35,075 nucleotides of DNA, taken from the NCBI GenBank assembly GCA_023380955.1, contig JAMCTB010000221.1, positions 2,872 to 37,946 on the forward strand. Reading direction: 5' to 3'. Shown piece by piece: positions 24,084 through 31,054 of this stretch; the stretch's first letter is position 1, and every line of letters begins with the position of its first letter. A program made the translations under genes and the position numbers. The stretch is from Chloroflexota bacterium. GTDB lineage: Bacteria; Chloroflexota; UBA6077. The notes beneath the pieces are model-generated. The model was not told the DNA's origin and did no database searches. It saw nothing but the letters and a program-made list of their open reading frames with translations.

Positions 24084-25205
24084 ATGGAGAGGGCGCTGGT
24101 AACCGGCGGCGCGGGATTCATCGGATCGCACCTGGTGGACGCCCTGGTCGAACGAGGGGTGCAGGTGCGGATCCTGGACAACCTGGATCCCCAGGTCCAC
24201 GGGGCCGCTCGCGCGGTCCCCACCTATCTCAATCCCCGGGCGGAGTTGATCCGGGGCGACGTCCGGGATCGAGATCTGCTGGGGTCGGCCCTGGAGGGGG
24301 TCCGGGTGATCTTTCACCTGGCCGCGGCCGTGGGGGTGGGACAATCGATGTACGAGATTGAGCGGTACGTCTCCGCCAACACCCTGGGGACCGCGGTGCT
24401 GCTGGACATCCTGGCCAACCGCCAACCCGCGGTGCGGAAGCTGGTGGTGGCCTCTTCCATGTCCATCTACGGCGAGGGCAGCTATCGTTGCCCCAGCTGC
24501 GGCCCCGCGGAGCCGCTGCCCCGCACCGAGGCACGGATGCGGGAGTCCCTTTGGGAGCCCCTCTGCGCCCGCTGCCGCACGGCCCTGGTGCCCCAGCCCA
24601 CCCCTGAGGAGAAGCCGCTGCAGCCCACCTCCATCTACGCCATATCCAAGAAGGATCAGGAGGAGATGTCCCTCTGCATCGGCAGGGCCTACGGCATCCC
24701 CACGGTGGCGCTGCGCTTCTTCAACGTCTACGGCCCCCGCCAGGCCCTCTCCAACCCCTACACGGGAGCCGCCGCCATCTTCTCCTCCCGCGCCCTGAAC
24801 GGCAAGCCTCCCCTGGTGTACGAGGATGGGCTTCAGAGCCGGGACTTCGTCCACGTCAGCGACATCGTCCGGGGGCTGCTGCTGGCCATGGATAGCGAAG
24901 CCGCGGACTACGAGGTCTTCAACCTGGGGACGGGCCGGGCCCTCACGGTGCTGGAGATGGCTGAGATCATCTGCCGGAAGGTGGGTCCCGCCGGGCTCCG
25001 CCCCCTCGTGGCTCAGAAGTTCCGCAAAGGTGACATCCGCCACTGCTACGCCGACGTCGGCCGGATCGGCGCCCTCGGCTATCGACCCAGAGTTACCTTC
25101 GAGGAGGGGATCCACGATCTGGCGGGCTGGGTTCGGCAGCAGACGGCCGAGGACCGTCTGGAGGAGGCCTCGACGGAGCTGGCGAAGCGGGGGCTGGTCA
25201 GCTAG
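24084..25205 (+). CDS. NAD-dependent sugar epimerase with four-cysteine insert
   Basis: This 373-residue extended SDR enzyme acts on nucleotide sugars. It has the NAD-binding GGAGFIGSH (8-16), active-site serine region SSMSIYGEG (124-132), catalytic Y185 and K189 in YAISK, and the substrate-loop RFFNVYGPRQ. Between serine and tyrosine lies an insert with CPSC (136-139) and CARC (161-164), probably a structural zinc site. I associate this insert with WbiB-like dTDP-L-rhamnose 4-epimerases, so that activity is my best guess; UDP-glucose 4-epimerase or another sugar is possible. The ATG at 24084 is chosen because GAGAGGAG precedes it and the Rossmann strand follows. Its end overlaps the recO end by 8 bases. 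Confidence 0.93.
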   Translation: MERALVTGGAGFIGSHLVDALVERGVQVRILDNLDPQVHGAARAVPTYLNPRAELIRGDVRDRDLLGSALEGVRVIFHLAAAVGVGQSMYEIERYVSANTLGTAVLLDILANRQPAVRKLVVASSMSIYGEGSYRCPSCGPAEPLPRTEARMRESLWEPLCARCRTALVPQPTPEEKPLQPTSIYAISKKDQEEMSLCIGRAYGIPTVALRFFNVYGPRQALSNPYTGAAAIFSSRALNGKPPLVYEDGLQSRDFVHVSDIVRGLLLAMDSEAADYEVFNLGTGRALTVLEMAEIICRKVGPAGLRPLVAQKFRKGDIRHCYADVGRIGALGYRPRVTFEEGIHDLAGWVRQQTAEDRLEEASTELAKRGLVS

Positions 25206-25992
25206 AGGCGGTGTAGTAGGGGGCCGAGGACTCTTCCAGGCGAAGCCTGTCCAGGAAGGCCGTGGACTTGAGCGACCTCTCCAGCAGCTGCTCGATGTAG
25301 GAACGCATGGCGGACTCGACCTCCCGACGGGTGGACCCATCGAGCCGCAGGCCGCCCTCAGGCGAGGACTCCAGCCGCTGGAGATGGCGAAGCACCTTCA
25401 GCCCGTTGAGGGAAAGGGCCGCGGCCGTCACGTCGTGGTGGCCGCAGGCGGGGCACAGCACGCCCCCTCTCAGGGCGTCGAAGTAGTTGGTCTCGGGCCG
25501 AATCTCCCCCCGGCAGCTCAGACAGCGGGACAGCTCCGGGCGGTACCCCACCAGCTCCAGCAGGTGTAGCTCGAAGAAGCGAACCACGGTGGAGAGGTCG
25601 TCCTGCTCGGCCAGGAGGCCGAGGGTCGCCACCAGCAGGTCGAAGAGAGGCCGGTTCTCGATCCGCTCCTCGGTGAAGCTGTCCACCAGCTCTGACACGT
25701 AGTAGGCCAGGCTGGTGCGCTTCAGCTCCTCGCGCATCCGGCGGAAGGTCTCCAGGGTCTGGCTCTGGGTGACCACGTCCAGATCCCGACCCCTGGCCAG
25801 CAGCATGTCGGCGTAGGCGAGGTCGTCTACGTGTCCGCCCAGGCGGCTCCCCGGGCGACGAACCCCTTTGGCCACAGCCCGCAGCTTGCCGGCATTGGAG
25901 GTGTAAAGGATGAGGATCTTGTCGGCTTCACCGAGGTCGATCCTCTTCAGTACCACGCCTTTGGTTCGGTAGACTCTCGGCCGTTCGGCCAT
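25198..25992 (-). CDS. recO: RecO, DNA repair/recombination mediator
   Basis: RecO anneals single strands and helps RecR load RecA onto SSB-coated DNA. The 264-residue protein has the N-terminal OB fold (about 5-85: RTKGVVLKRIDLGEADKIL), a helical middle and a four-cysteine zinc site (C157, C160, C180, C183). It starts 8 bases after the rimM stop, so it is probably the last gene of the rpsP-khpA-rimM operon. RecO is not a usual member of that operon, where trmD and rplS normally follow rimM. Its 3' end overlaps that of the convergent epimerase gene. Confidence 0.96.
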   Translation of the reverse strand: MAERPRVYRTKGVVLKRIDLGEADKILILYTSNAGKLRAVAKGVRRPGSRLGGHVDDLAYADMLLARGRDLDVVTQSQTLETFRRMREELKRTSLAYYVSELVDSFTEERIENRPLFDLLVATLGLLAEQDDLSTVVRFFELHLLELVGYRPELSRCLSCRGEIRPETNYFDALRGGVLCPACGHHDVTAAALSLNGLKVLRHLQRLESSPEGGLRLDGSTRREVESAMRSYIEQLLERSLKSTAFLDRLRLEESSAPYYTASS

Positions 25993-26000
25993 GGCAGATT

Positions 26001-26495
26001 CTAGTCTTCTAGCCCCGGCATCAGCTCCACGGTTATGGTGCCCTGGGCCGGATCCACGGACTTCACCACCTGCTTGATAGCGGGAATGAGCAGCTCACCC
26101 CGGGGCCCGTGCACCACGTAGACGTCGTTGCTGCCGGTCTGCAGGATGTCGTCGACCTGGCCGAGGAGCTCGCCTTCGACGGAAACGACTCGGAGACCGA
26201 GGATCTGGTGCCAGAAGTAGTGGTTCTTAGGAAGCTTGACGGCCTCCTCTTCCGGCACCTCCACCAGCATTCCCCTCAGCCGCTCCGCCTGGTCGATGGT
26301 GTCGACCTCCTTCAGCTTCAGCACCACCGCATCCTCCAGGAAATGGTGGCCCTCCACTTCGTAACGACGGTGCTCCGGCCCCAGGTAGACGGCCGCGGTC
26401 GAGGCGAATCTCTCGGGGAAATCCGTGACCAGCTCGGCCTTGACCTCGCCCCTATTGCCTTGAGGTGAAACGATGCGGGCGATAACCAGGTACAT
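26001..26495 (-). CDS. rimM: RimM, 16S rRNA processing/30S maturation factor
   Basis: RimM assists maturation of the 30S head and binds ribosomal protein S19. The 164-residue protein has the N-terminal RimM barrel (ARIVSPQGNRGEVKAEL, about 6-22) and a C-terminal PRC barrel (FWHQILGLRVVSVEGELLGQ near 98-117, then NDVYVVHGPRGELLIPAI). The length is normal. Its ribosome site (GGGAG) lies just beyond a 20-bp perfect palindrome in the gap after khpA, which could affect its translation. Confidence 0.97.
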   Translation of the reverse strand: MYLVIARIVSPQGNRGEVKAELVTDFPERFASTAAVYLGPEHRRYEVEGHHFLEDAVVLKLKEVDTIDQAERLRGMLVEVPEEEAVKLPKNHYFWHQILGLRVVSVEGELLGQVDDILQTGSNDVYVVHGPRGELLIPAIKQVVKSVDPAQGTITVELMPGLED

Positions 26496-26507
26496 GTTGC
26501 TCCCGCA

Positions 26508-26527
26508 CTCCAGACCGCGGTCTGGAG
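26508..26527. repeat. 20-bp perfect palindrome between khpA and rimM
   Basis: CTCCAGACCGCGGTCTGGAG is fully self-complementary and fills the gap between the khpA stop (26532) and the rimM ribosome site. As RNA it would form a hairpin with about eight pairs. It could be a processing site, an attenuator or a protein-binding site. Confidence 0.75.
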
Positions 26528-26531
26528 CGCG

Positions 26532-26759
26532 TTACACGACCTCCACGGCCACTCGCTTGCCCTGCCGCGCCGCCGAGGCCCTGACGACGGACCTGACCGC
26601 CTTGACTATGCGCCCCTGGCGGCCGATCAGCTTCCCCACGTCCTCCGAGGCCACATCGATCTCGTAGGTGGTCAACTGGTCGGTCTCGATCTCCGTCACC
26701 CGCACCGAGGCGGGGTCATCTACCAGCGACCGGGCGATGAACTCCACCAGCTCTTTCAT
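26532..26759 (-). CDS. khpA: KhpA, KH-domain RNA-binding protein
   Basis: This 75-residue single KH-domain protein (formerly YlqC type) has the GxxG loop in KLIGRQGRIVKAVRSVV. KhpA works with KhpB in some bacteria as an RNA chaperone that affects cell division and small RNAs. The position between rpsP and rimM is the standard one for the family, which supports the call. It lies 32 bases after the rpsP stop. Confidence 0.96.
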   Translation of the reverse strand: MKELVEFIARSLVDDPASVRVTEIETDQLTTYEIDVASEDVGKLIGRQGRIVKAVRSVVRASAARQGKRVAVEVV

Positions 26760-26791
26760 AACTTCGAGTCCGTCCTTCCCAGGCCGTCAGT

Positions 26792-27055
26792 TTATCCTTT
26801 GGTCCCCCGGACCTGGTCCATTACCCCCGCTCGAGTGAACAGCTTCTCGACGGTCTCGGTCAACTGAGCCCCCTGGCCGACCCACTTGGCTGCCTTCTCG
26901 ACGTCCACCTGGATGGTCGCCGGCTCGGTCAGCGGATTGTAGTGGCCCACAAGGTCGATGTACTTGCCATCACGCGGGGCACGGACGTCGGCCACCACTA
27001 TTCGGTAGCTCGGCTGCTTCTTGGCGCCGGTCCTCCGCAACCGGATCTTGATCAT
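26792..27055 (-). CDS. rpsP: 30S ribosomal protein S16
   Basis: This 87-residue S16 starts [20 protein letters not shown] and contains [16 protein letters not shown], both family signatures. The ATG at 27055 is chosen over one at 27112 because S16 begins here and AAGGAGAGG precedes it. It is the first gene of the minus-strand rpsP-khpA-rimM-recO unit and has a good promoter at 27160-27188. Confidence 0.98.
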   Translation of the reverse strand: MIKIRLRRTGAKKQPSYRIVVADVRAPRDGKYIDLVGHYNPLTEPATIQVDVEKAAKWVGQGAQLTETVEKLFTRAGVMDQVRGTKG

Positions 27056-27159
27056 CCCCTCTCCTTTCGAGGCTAACACTATTAGCGAGGCTCCCGAGAA
27101 GCCCGTGACCACGGCGCACGCTCGAGGTGGCCTCGCCGCAGTCTCCTAGCGATACCCAT

Positions 27160-27188
27160 ATTATAGTTTACAGTAACGTCCTGGGCAA
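27160..27188 (-). promoter_or_regulatory. Promoter of the rpsP operon
   Basis: On the minus strand there is TTGCCC (27188-27183), a 17-base spacer and a perfect TATAAT (27165-27160). Transcription would start near 27153, giving a leader of about 100 bases. The -35 box sits inside one arm of the inverted repeat at 27181-27219. Confidence 0.8.
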
Positions 27189-27219
27189 ACCCACAGTCCC
27201 CGGCATGGGGTTTGCCCAG
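27181..27219. repeat. 12-bp inverted repeat over the rpsP -35 box
   Basis: CTGGGCAAACCC (27181-27192) and GGGTTTGCCCAG (27208-27219) are perfect complements separated by 15 bases, in the divergent region between rpsP and the pspC-like gene. It may be an operator acting on both, or a hairpin in a leader for the plus-strand gene. Confidence 0.65.
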
Positions 27220-27259
27220 CTTGCCTCCCGCCGATCGCGGCGACAGGAGGTGATGGAGA

Positions 27260-27457
27260 ATGCGACATCTCTATCGTTCGAGGCGCAACCGGCTCATCGC
27301 CGGCGTGTGCGGCGGCATCGCCGAGTACCTCGAGGTAGACCCGACCATCGTCCGGCTCATCTGGGCGGCCTTCTCGCTGCCCATGTTAGGGTTCATCGGA
27401 GTGCCTGTCTACCTGCTCTGCTGGGCCATCATACCCCCGGAGCCTGCAGCGGTCTGA
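27260..27457 (+). CDS. PspC-domain small membrane protein
   Basis: This 65-residue protein is essentially one PspC domain: LYRSRRNRLIAGVCGGIAEY, then one hydrophobic segment (about 33-57) with LIWAAFSLPMLGFIGVPVYL. PspC proteins take part in envelope-stress responses in some bacteria and are of unknown role in many others. AGGAGGT at nine bases fixes the start. A strong hairpin follows the gene. Confidence 0.9.
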   Translation: MRHLYRSRRNRLIAGVCGGIAEYLEVDPTIVRLIWAAFSLPMLGFIGVPVYLLCWAIIPPEPAAV

Positions 27458-27468
27458 CCTGGCCGGTG

Positions 27469-27500
27469 GCCGGCGGCCGGATTCACCGGCCGCCGGCTTT
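27469..27500 (+). terminator. Hairpin terminator after the pspC-like gene
   Basis: GCCGGCGGCCGG (27469-27480), loop ATTCA, and CCGGCCGCCGGC (27486-27497) form a perfect 12-bp GC stem followed by TTT, 12 bases past the stop codon. Confidence 0.75.
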
Positions 27501-27513
27501 GCCGCCCCCTTGG

Positions 27514-27542
27514 TTGAGGGTTTCCCGTAAGAGCGGTACCAT
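27514..27542 (+). promoter_or_regulatory. Possible promoter for the SCO1664-like/DUF3090 genes
   Basis: TTGAGG (27514-27519), a 17-base spacer and TACCAT (27537-27542), each 4 of 6 to consensus, lie after the terminator. Transcription would start near 27549, so the hairpin at 27557-27580 would lie at the 5' end of the message. Confidence 0.4.
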
Positions 27543-27556
27543 TGTCGCTGGAGCAA

Positions 27557-27580
27557 CGGGGCCGGCCGACGCCGGCCCCG
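27557..27580 (+). repeat. GGGGCCGGC-core hairpin upstream of SCO1664-like gene
   Basis: CGGGGCCGGC - CGAC - GCCGGCCCCG is a perfect 10-bp stem with a four-base loop. It belongs to a set of hairpins with a GGGCCGGC core in this part of the window (see 29112-29141 and 30050-30074). Confidence 0.7.
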
Positions 27581-27605
27581 CCCTGGAAGGTCGGCAGAAG
27601 AATAG

Positions 27606-28415
27606 GTGGCAGCAGGTCACGAAGTAGAGCCGGCCCGCAACGACCGGCGAAAGAGACGGGCGGCCTCCCCGCCCCCGGCCGCACAGCGCACCGTAGCCGT
27701 GCCGCCCGAAGAGGCGGCATCTCTGCTGGAGCAGGGCGAGATCCAGGAATACCGGGTCGTGCCCTCCGGCAGCAACTACACCTTCACTGTGCTGATGTCG
27801 GCCGACAACCGGGGACAGTTCCTGGCCGTCTATAAGCCCCAGCGCGGGGAGAGGCCCCTCTGGGACTTCCCCTGGGGCACCCTTCACCTCAGAGAGCACG
27901 CGGCCTACGTCACCAGCCGCCATCTGGGCTGGCCCAACATCCCGGTCACGGTGCTCCGCAAGGGCCCCTTTGGGGTTGGGAGCGTCCAGCTCTACGTGCC
28001 CACGGCCGGGCAGCCCGACCTCTTCGCCTTCCAGGAGGAGCGGCGGCGGGAGCTGATGGAGATCGCCCTCTTCGACCTGCTGGTGAACAACGCCGACCGC
28101 AAGGCCGGCCACTGCATCCTGGGGGTCGACGGCCGGGTTTGGGCCATCGACCACGGGCTCACCTTCCACGTGGATCCCAAGCTGCGCACGGTGCTGTGGG
28201 ACTACTGCGGCGAACCGATCCCCCAGCGGCTGCTGGAGCAGCTGGAATCGTTGCGGGATGACCCGGCCCGCCGCGACCGGCTTCGCGCCGAGCTGGAGCC
28301 CGATCTGGCATCCGAGGAGATCGACGCCTTCTTCCGGCGGGTGGATCGGTTCCTCCGCACCAGGAGGTACCCCCGGCTGGACCCAAACCGCAACATCCCC
28401 TGGCCCCTCGTGTAG
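27606..28415 (+). CDS. SCO1664-family (TIGR03843-like) kinase-fold protein
   Basis: This 269-residue protein is related to the phosphatidylinositol 3/4-kinase fold. It has GSNYTF near 55-60, lysine 77 in LAVYKP, GERPLWDFPWGTL (81-93), catalytic-loop-like NNADRKAGH (161-169) and metal-site-like IDHGLTF (181-187). No substrate is known to me. In Actinobacteria this family sits beside DUF3090 and often mycothiol genes; here the DUF3090 partner follows but no mshC is present. The GTG at 27606 is the outermost start and lacks a strong ribosome site; a GTG at 27699 is an alternative and the N-terminal 30 residues are low-complexity. Confidence 0.88.
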   Translation: MAAGHEVEPARNDRRKRRAASPPPAAQRTVAVPPEEAASLLEQGEIQEYRVVPSGSNYTFTVLMSADNRGQFLAVYKPQRGERPLWDFPWGTLHLREHAAYVTSRHLGWPNIPVTVLRKGPFGVGSVQLYVPTAGQPDLFAFQEERRRELMEIALFDLLVNNADRKAGHCILGVDGRVWAIDHGLTFHVDPKLRTVLWDYCGEPIPQRLLEQLESLRDDPARRDRLRAELEPDLASEEIDAFFRRVDRFLRTRRYPRLDPNRNIPWPLV

Positions 28416-28534
28416 CGCCTGGTGCGAGCTGCATGCAGTGCACCTCCTGCACCCCCCGTGCCTCGCGCCACGCACCTCGCGCTCCCCGATATGGTATCCT
28501 TGGCGTGAAAAGCAGGGACTGTGAAGAGGCTGGA

Positions 28535-29044
28535 ATGACCTACGACCCCAAGGATTTCGGACCGGTACTGCGCCTGGATGCGGATACCGAGGGGCCTCCG
28601 GGCAAGAGAACTTTCCGTCTCCTGGTAGCCAGCCGTGAGGGTACCGCCTCGCTCTGGTTGGAGAAGGAGGAGCTGAGGGCCCTCGGGGTGGCTATCGATC
28701 AGCTGCTGGCTCGCATCTCCGGCCGGCCCGAATGGAAGCTGTACGGAAGGGCTCCGGAACCCTACGAGCCCACTCTGGAGTTCCCGGCGCCCGCCCAGGT
28801 GGATTTCAAGGTAGGACAGCTGTCGCTGGGGTACGAGACCGACAGCGACATGTTCGTCCTGTTGATTCACGACTCCGAGGACGACCCTGAGGGACCTGCT
28901 TCCTTCACCTGCCTGGCCACCGCCGCACAGGTGCGAGCCCTCAGCAATCGCATCGAGTCGGTGATATCGGCCGGCAGGCCGACCTGTCCCCTCTGCGGCG
29001 ACTCCATGGACCCCGACGGACACTCCTGCATCAGGGACAACTGA
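28535..29044 (+). CDS. DUF3090 (TIGR03847-like) protein
   Basis: This 169-residue protein ends in the DUF3090 signature GRPTCPLCGDSMDPDGHSC. C151, C154, H163 and C165 probably bind zinc. The rest is a predicted beta-rich fold (KRTFRLLVASREGTASLWLE; FKVGQLSLGYE). Function is unknown. Its pairing with the SCO1664-like gene mirrors Actinobacteria and some Chloroflexota. The ATG at 28535 has GAGG upstream; an earlier ATG in frame would add 34 residues that do not match the family. Confidence 0.9.
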   Translation: MTYDPKDFGPVLRLDADTEGPPGKRTFRLLVASREGTASLWLEKEELRALGVAIDQLLARISGRPEWKLYGRAPEPYEPTLEFPAPAQVDFKVGQLSLGYETDSDMFVLLIHDSEDDPEGPASFTCLATAAQVRALSNRIESVISAGRPTCPLCGDSMDPDGHSCIRDN

Positions 29045-29071
29045 ACCAGGGGCCGGCGGACAGCCCCCGTG

Positions 29072-29093
29072 GAGACGCGACGTGTCGCGTCTC
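29072..29093. repeat. Palindrome between convergent genes
   Basis: GAGACGCGAC - GT - GTCGCGTCTC is a perfect 10-bp inverted repeat. The sequence type, flanked by GTG and TAC, resembles intergenic palindromes I know from cyanobacteria and Chloroflexota. It lies 28 bases after the DUF3090 stop and may act as a terminator. Confidence 0.7.
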
Positions 29094-29111
29094 TACAGCT
29101 GGACAAACACA

Positions 29112-29141
29112 CTGGGCCGGCGTGTGGGATCGCCGGCCCAG
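29112..29141. terminator. Bidirectional hairpin between DUF3090 and BON genes
   Basis: CTGGGCCGGCG (29112-29122), an 8-base loop and CGCCGGCCCAG (29131-29141) form a perfect 11-bp stem. No T-run follows. It sits between convergent genes, where a two-way terminator is expected. Confidence 0.6.
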
Positions 29142-29149
29142 CGCAGCGA

Positions 29150-29174
29150 GAAGGCTGTCCCCCCGACAGGCTTC
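29150..29174. repeat. Third hairpin of the convergent region
   Basis: GAAGGCTGTC and GACAGGCTTC flank a CCCCC loop, pairing at 9 of 10 positions. With the two preceding palindromes this makes three hairpins within about 105 bases. Confidence 0.5.
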
Positions 29175-29257
29175 TACGCCATATGTTCTTGCAAGAAGCG
29201 TGCTAACGACTCGATCCAACTGGCTCTCCGACAACCCCACAAGCCCCCTGGAGTCGG

Positions 29258-29536
29258 TCAGTCGGCGGCGGCCGGCCCGTGAGCCACGATCTGGTTCACC
29301 ACCGAGTGCACGCCCGGTATCCCCCAGGCCACGTCCTCTGCGGCGGACCTGGTGCCGGGGACCGTCACGTCGCCCCGTAAGACGACCTCGCCGTTGTGCA
29401 CCTCTGCCATGACCAGGGCATCGGTGGTCCTGGGATCCGACGCCAGGGCCCGGTTCAGCCAGTCCAGCATCTCCTCGTCCTCCTCGGAGGCGGGCTCCAG
29501 GGAGGTCTGGGTAAAGTAATCAGCGTGTTCTCTCAT
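29258..29536 (-). CDS. BON-domain protein
   Basis: This 92-residue protein consists of an acidic N-terminal stretch (about 1-28) and one BON domain (about 28-86: ALVMAEVHNGEVVLRGDV, then AWGIPGVHSVVNQI). BON domains bind membranes or phospholipids and occur in OsmY-like stress proteins. There is no signal peptide, so it is probably cytoplasmic. AAGGTGG precedes the ATG. Confidence 0.9.
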   Translation of the reverse strand: MREHADYFTQTSLEPASEEDEEMLDWLNRALASDPRTTDALVMAEVHNGEVVLRGDVTVPGTRSAAEDVAWGIPGVHSVVNQIVAHGPAAAD

Positions 29537-29783
29537 TGCACCACCTTGCTGTGCGGTCCGACCCGAGGCAGGCCGGCTCTACGCAAGCATCATGCCCTCT
29601 GGGCGGCCTGCCCGAAGATGAGAGTCTTTTCCTCTTTCACCGCCGTCTGGCACACCACATGCCTGTAAGCCGTAAGGGATTTGCGGCCGATGCTCAGAAC
29701 TCGCTGTCCGAGCGTCCCCGGCCGGCTTGTCTCGAGGAGTCGGGGGGGTCCGCACAGCGCGCCGAAGAGGAGGTCGGGTGAAA

Positions 29784-30041
29784 ATGGCAGCACCACATCC
29801 TGCTTGGCAGCGTGGCGCAGAGTCTATCTTTGGAGACAACACGCCTGGGGGACCTCAGGGACAGCAGCGGATGTTCCTGCTGCGACTCCGGCGTTTACTC
29901 TGGCTAAGGCGCAGTTGTGTCGGCCAGTTGGAGGATTCCATCGTCAAAGTCCTGGACAAGTCCATATACTCCACCTATTGCGACTGCCTCGAGATGGGGG
30001 TGGGCGACGAAGCCCGCCAGCTGTTGAAACAGAGCGCGTAG
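29784..30041 (+). CDS. Small protein of unknown function
   Basis: This is a possible 85-residue protein. The C-terminal 55 residues (MFLLRLRRLLWLRRSC, then GQLEDSIVKVLDKSIYSTYC and DEARQLLKQSA) have ordinary amino-acid composition and look like amphipathic helices. AGGAGG lies 11 bases before the ATG at 29784; a GTG at 29778 or an ATG at 29871 are other choices. I do not recognise a family. A hairpin follows directly, as for a real gene. It could still be a chance frame. Confidence 0.4.
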   Translation: MAAPHPAWQRGAESIFGDNTPGGPQGQQRMFLLRLRRLLWLRRSCVGQLEDSIVKVLDKSIYSTYCDCLEMGVGDEARQLLKQSA

Positions 30042-30049
30042 CTAGCACC

Positions 30050-30074
30050 CGGGGCCGGCTTCAGGCTGGCCCCG
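30050..30074 (+). terminator. GGGGCCGGC-core hairpin after the small ORF
   Basis: CGGGGCCGGC (30050-30059), loop TTCAG, and GCTGGCCCCG (30065-30074) pair over 10 positions with one G-U. It starts nine bases after the stop at 30041 and shares its core with the hairpins at 27557 and 29112. Confidence 0.55.
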
Positions 30075-30202
30075 CGCCCGTCGTCCCTCCTTCTCCCTCC
30101 CGACAGCGAGCCCCGCCCACCATCACCGCCCGTTTGCTCCCCCGATGCGCCCGCCTCGCTTGCCTGCTTACAAAACCGTCATCGGCACCGCCGCCCCCGC
30201 GG

Positions 30203-30231
30203 TTGACACCGCGACTGCCATATCCTATCCT
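30203..30231 (+). promoter_or_regulatory. Promoter for the ACT-domain gene
   Basis: A TTGACA (30203-30208), a 17-base spacer and TATCCT (30226-30231) lie 36 bases before the ATG at 30268. Confidence 0.65.
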
Positions 30232-30267
30232 CCCTCCACACTATCCCTCGTCACCTGGAGACCCCGC

Positions 30268-30936
30268 ATGCCCGAGAGCACGCCCAATCTTCTGGCCATC
30301 GCCGTCCACACCTACGACCGGCCGGGCATCCTGCACCAGCTCACCGGGGTGATCCTGGAGCACAACGCCAACATCACCTACGTGGATATCACCGATCGGC
30401 ACGGGGATCGATCATCCACCTACTTCGAGCTGGAGGGGGTGGCCGACGCCAGTGCGTTGATGGAGGATCTATCCCGGCTGGACATCGTGGAATCCGTGGA
30501 GGAGATGCCCTCCTTCTGGAGGATCTTCGGCAAGCGGATCATCGTGATAGGCGGTGGAGCCCAGGTGGGCCAGGTGGTGCTGGGGGCCGTCAGCGAGGCC
30601 GACCGCCACAACATCCGCGGGGAGCGGATCTCGGTGGACACCATACCGCTGGTCGGAGAGAGGGAGCTCGCGGCAGCCGTGAGGGCCGTGGCTCGGCTGC
30701 CCCGGGCCAAGGCGGTGGTGCTGGCGGGATCCCTCATGGGAGGCGAGATCACCGAGGCCGTGAGGGAGGTCCAGGCCAAGGGGATCGTGGTGGTCTCCCT
30801 CAACATGGCCGGGAGCGTCCCCGACGTGGCCGACCTGGTGGTGTCCGATCCCGTTCAGGCGGGTGTCATGACGGTCATGCACGTGGCCAGCACGGCCAAG
30901 TTCGACATCACCCGCCAGCGGGGCAAACGGTACTAG
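30268..30936 (+). CDS. ACT-domain protein with DUF5612-like C-terminus
   Basis: This 222-residue protein has an N-terminal ACT domain (about 7-78: HTYDRPGILHQLTGVILEHN, the usual amino-acid-binding fold). The C-terminal domain of about 140 residues starts IIVIGGGAQVGQVV, a Rossmann-like glycine motif, and includes AVVLAGSLMGGEIT. The architecture resembles DUF5612 proteins I recall mainly from methanogenic archaea. It probably senses an amino acid; the partner is unknown. The ATG at 30268 has GGAGA upstream; an earlier in-frame ATG at 30145 would lie before the promoter. Confidence 0.88.
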   Translation: MPESTPNLLAIAVHTYDRPGILHQLTGVILEHNANITYVDITDRHGDRSSTYFELEGVADASALMEDLSRLDIVESVEEMPSFWRIFGKRIIVIGGGAQVGQVVLGAVSEADRHNIRGERISVDTIPLVGERELAAAVRAVARLPRAKAVVLAGSLMGGEITEAVREVQAKGIVVVSLNMAGSVPDVADLVVSDPVQAGVMTVMHVASTAKFDITRQRGKRY

Positions 30937-30943
30937 ACAGAAT

Positions 30944-31042
30944 CCCCTCTCCCTCTGGGAGAGGCCGCCCGCAGGGCGGGTGAGGGCTGTCTTGGTGCTG
31001 CCGACCGAGCCCTCACCCCGACCCTCTCCCAAGGGGAGAGGG
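30944..31042. repeat. CCCTCTCCC-type palindromic repeat
   Basis: The outer arms CCCTCTCCC (30945-30953 region) and GGGAGAGGG (31034-31042) and the inner pair GGGTGAGGGC (30978-30987) and GCCCTCACCC (31009-31018) are complementary. This is a widespread class of bacterial intergenic repeat. It fills the gap between two convergent genes and could terminate both. Confidence 0.75.
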
Positions 31043-31054
31043 AACCCGTCTCGC

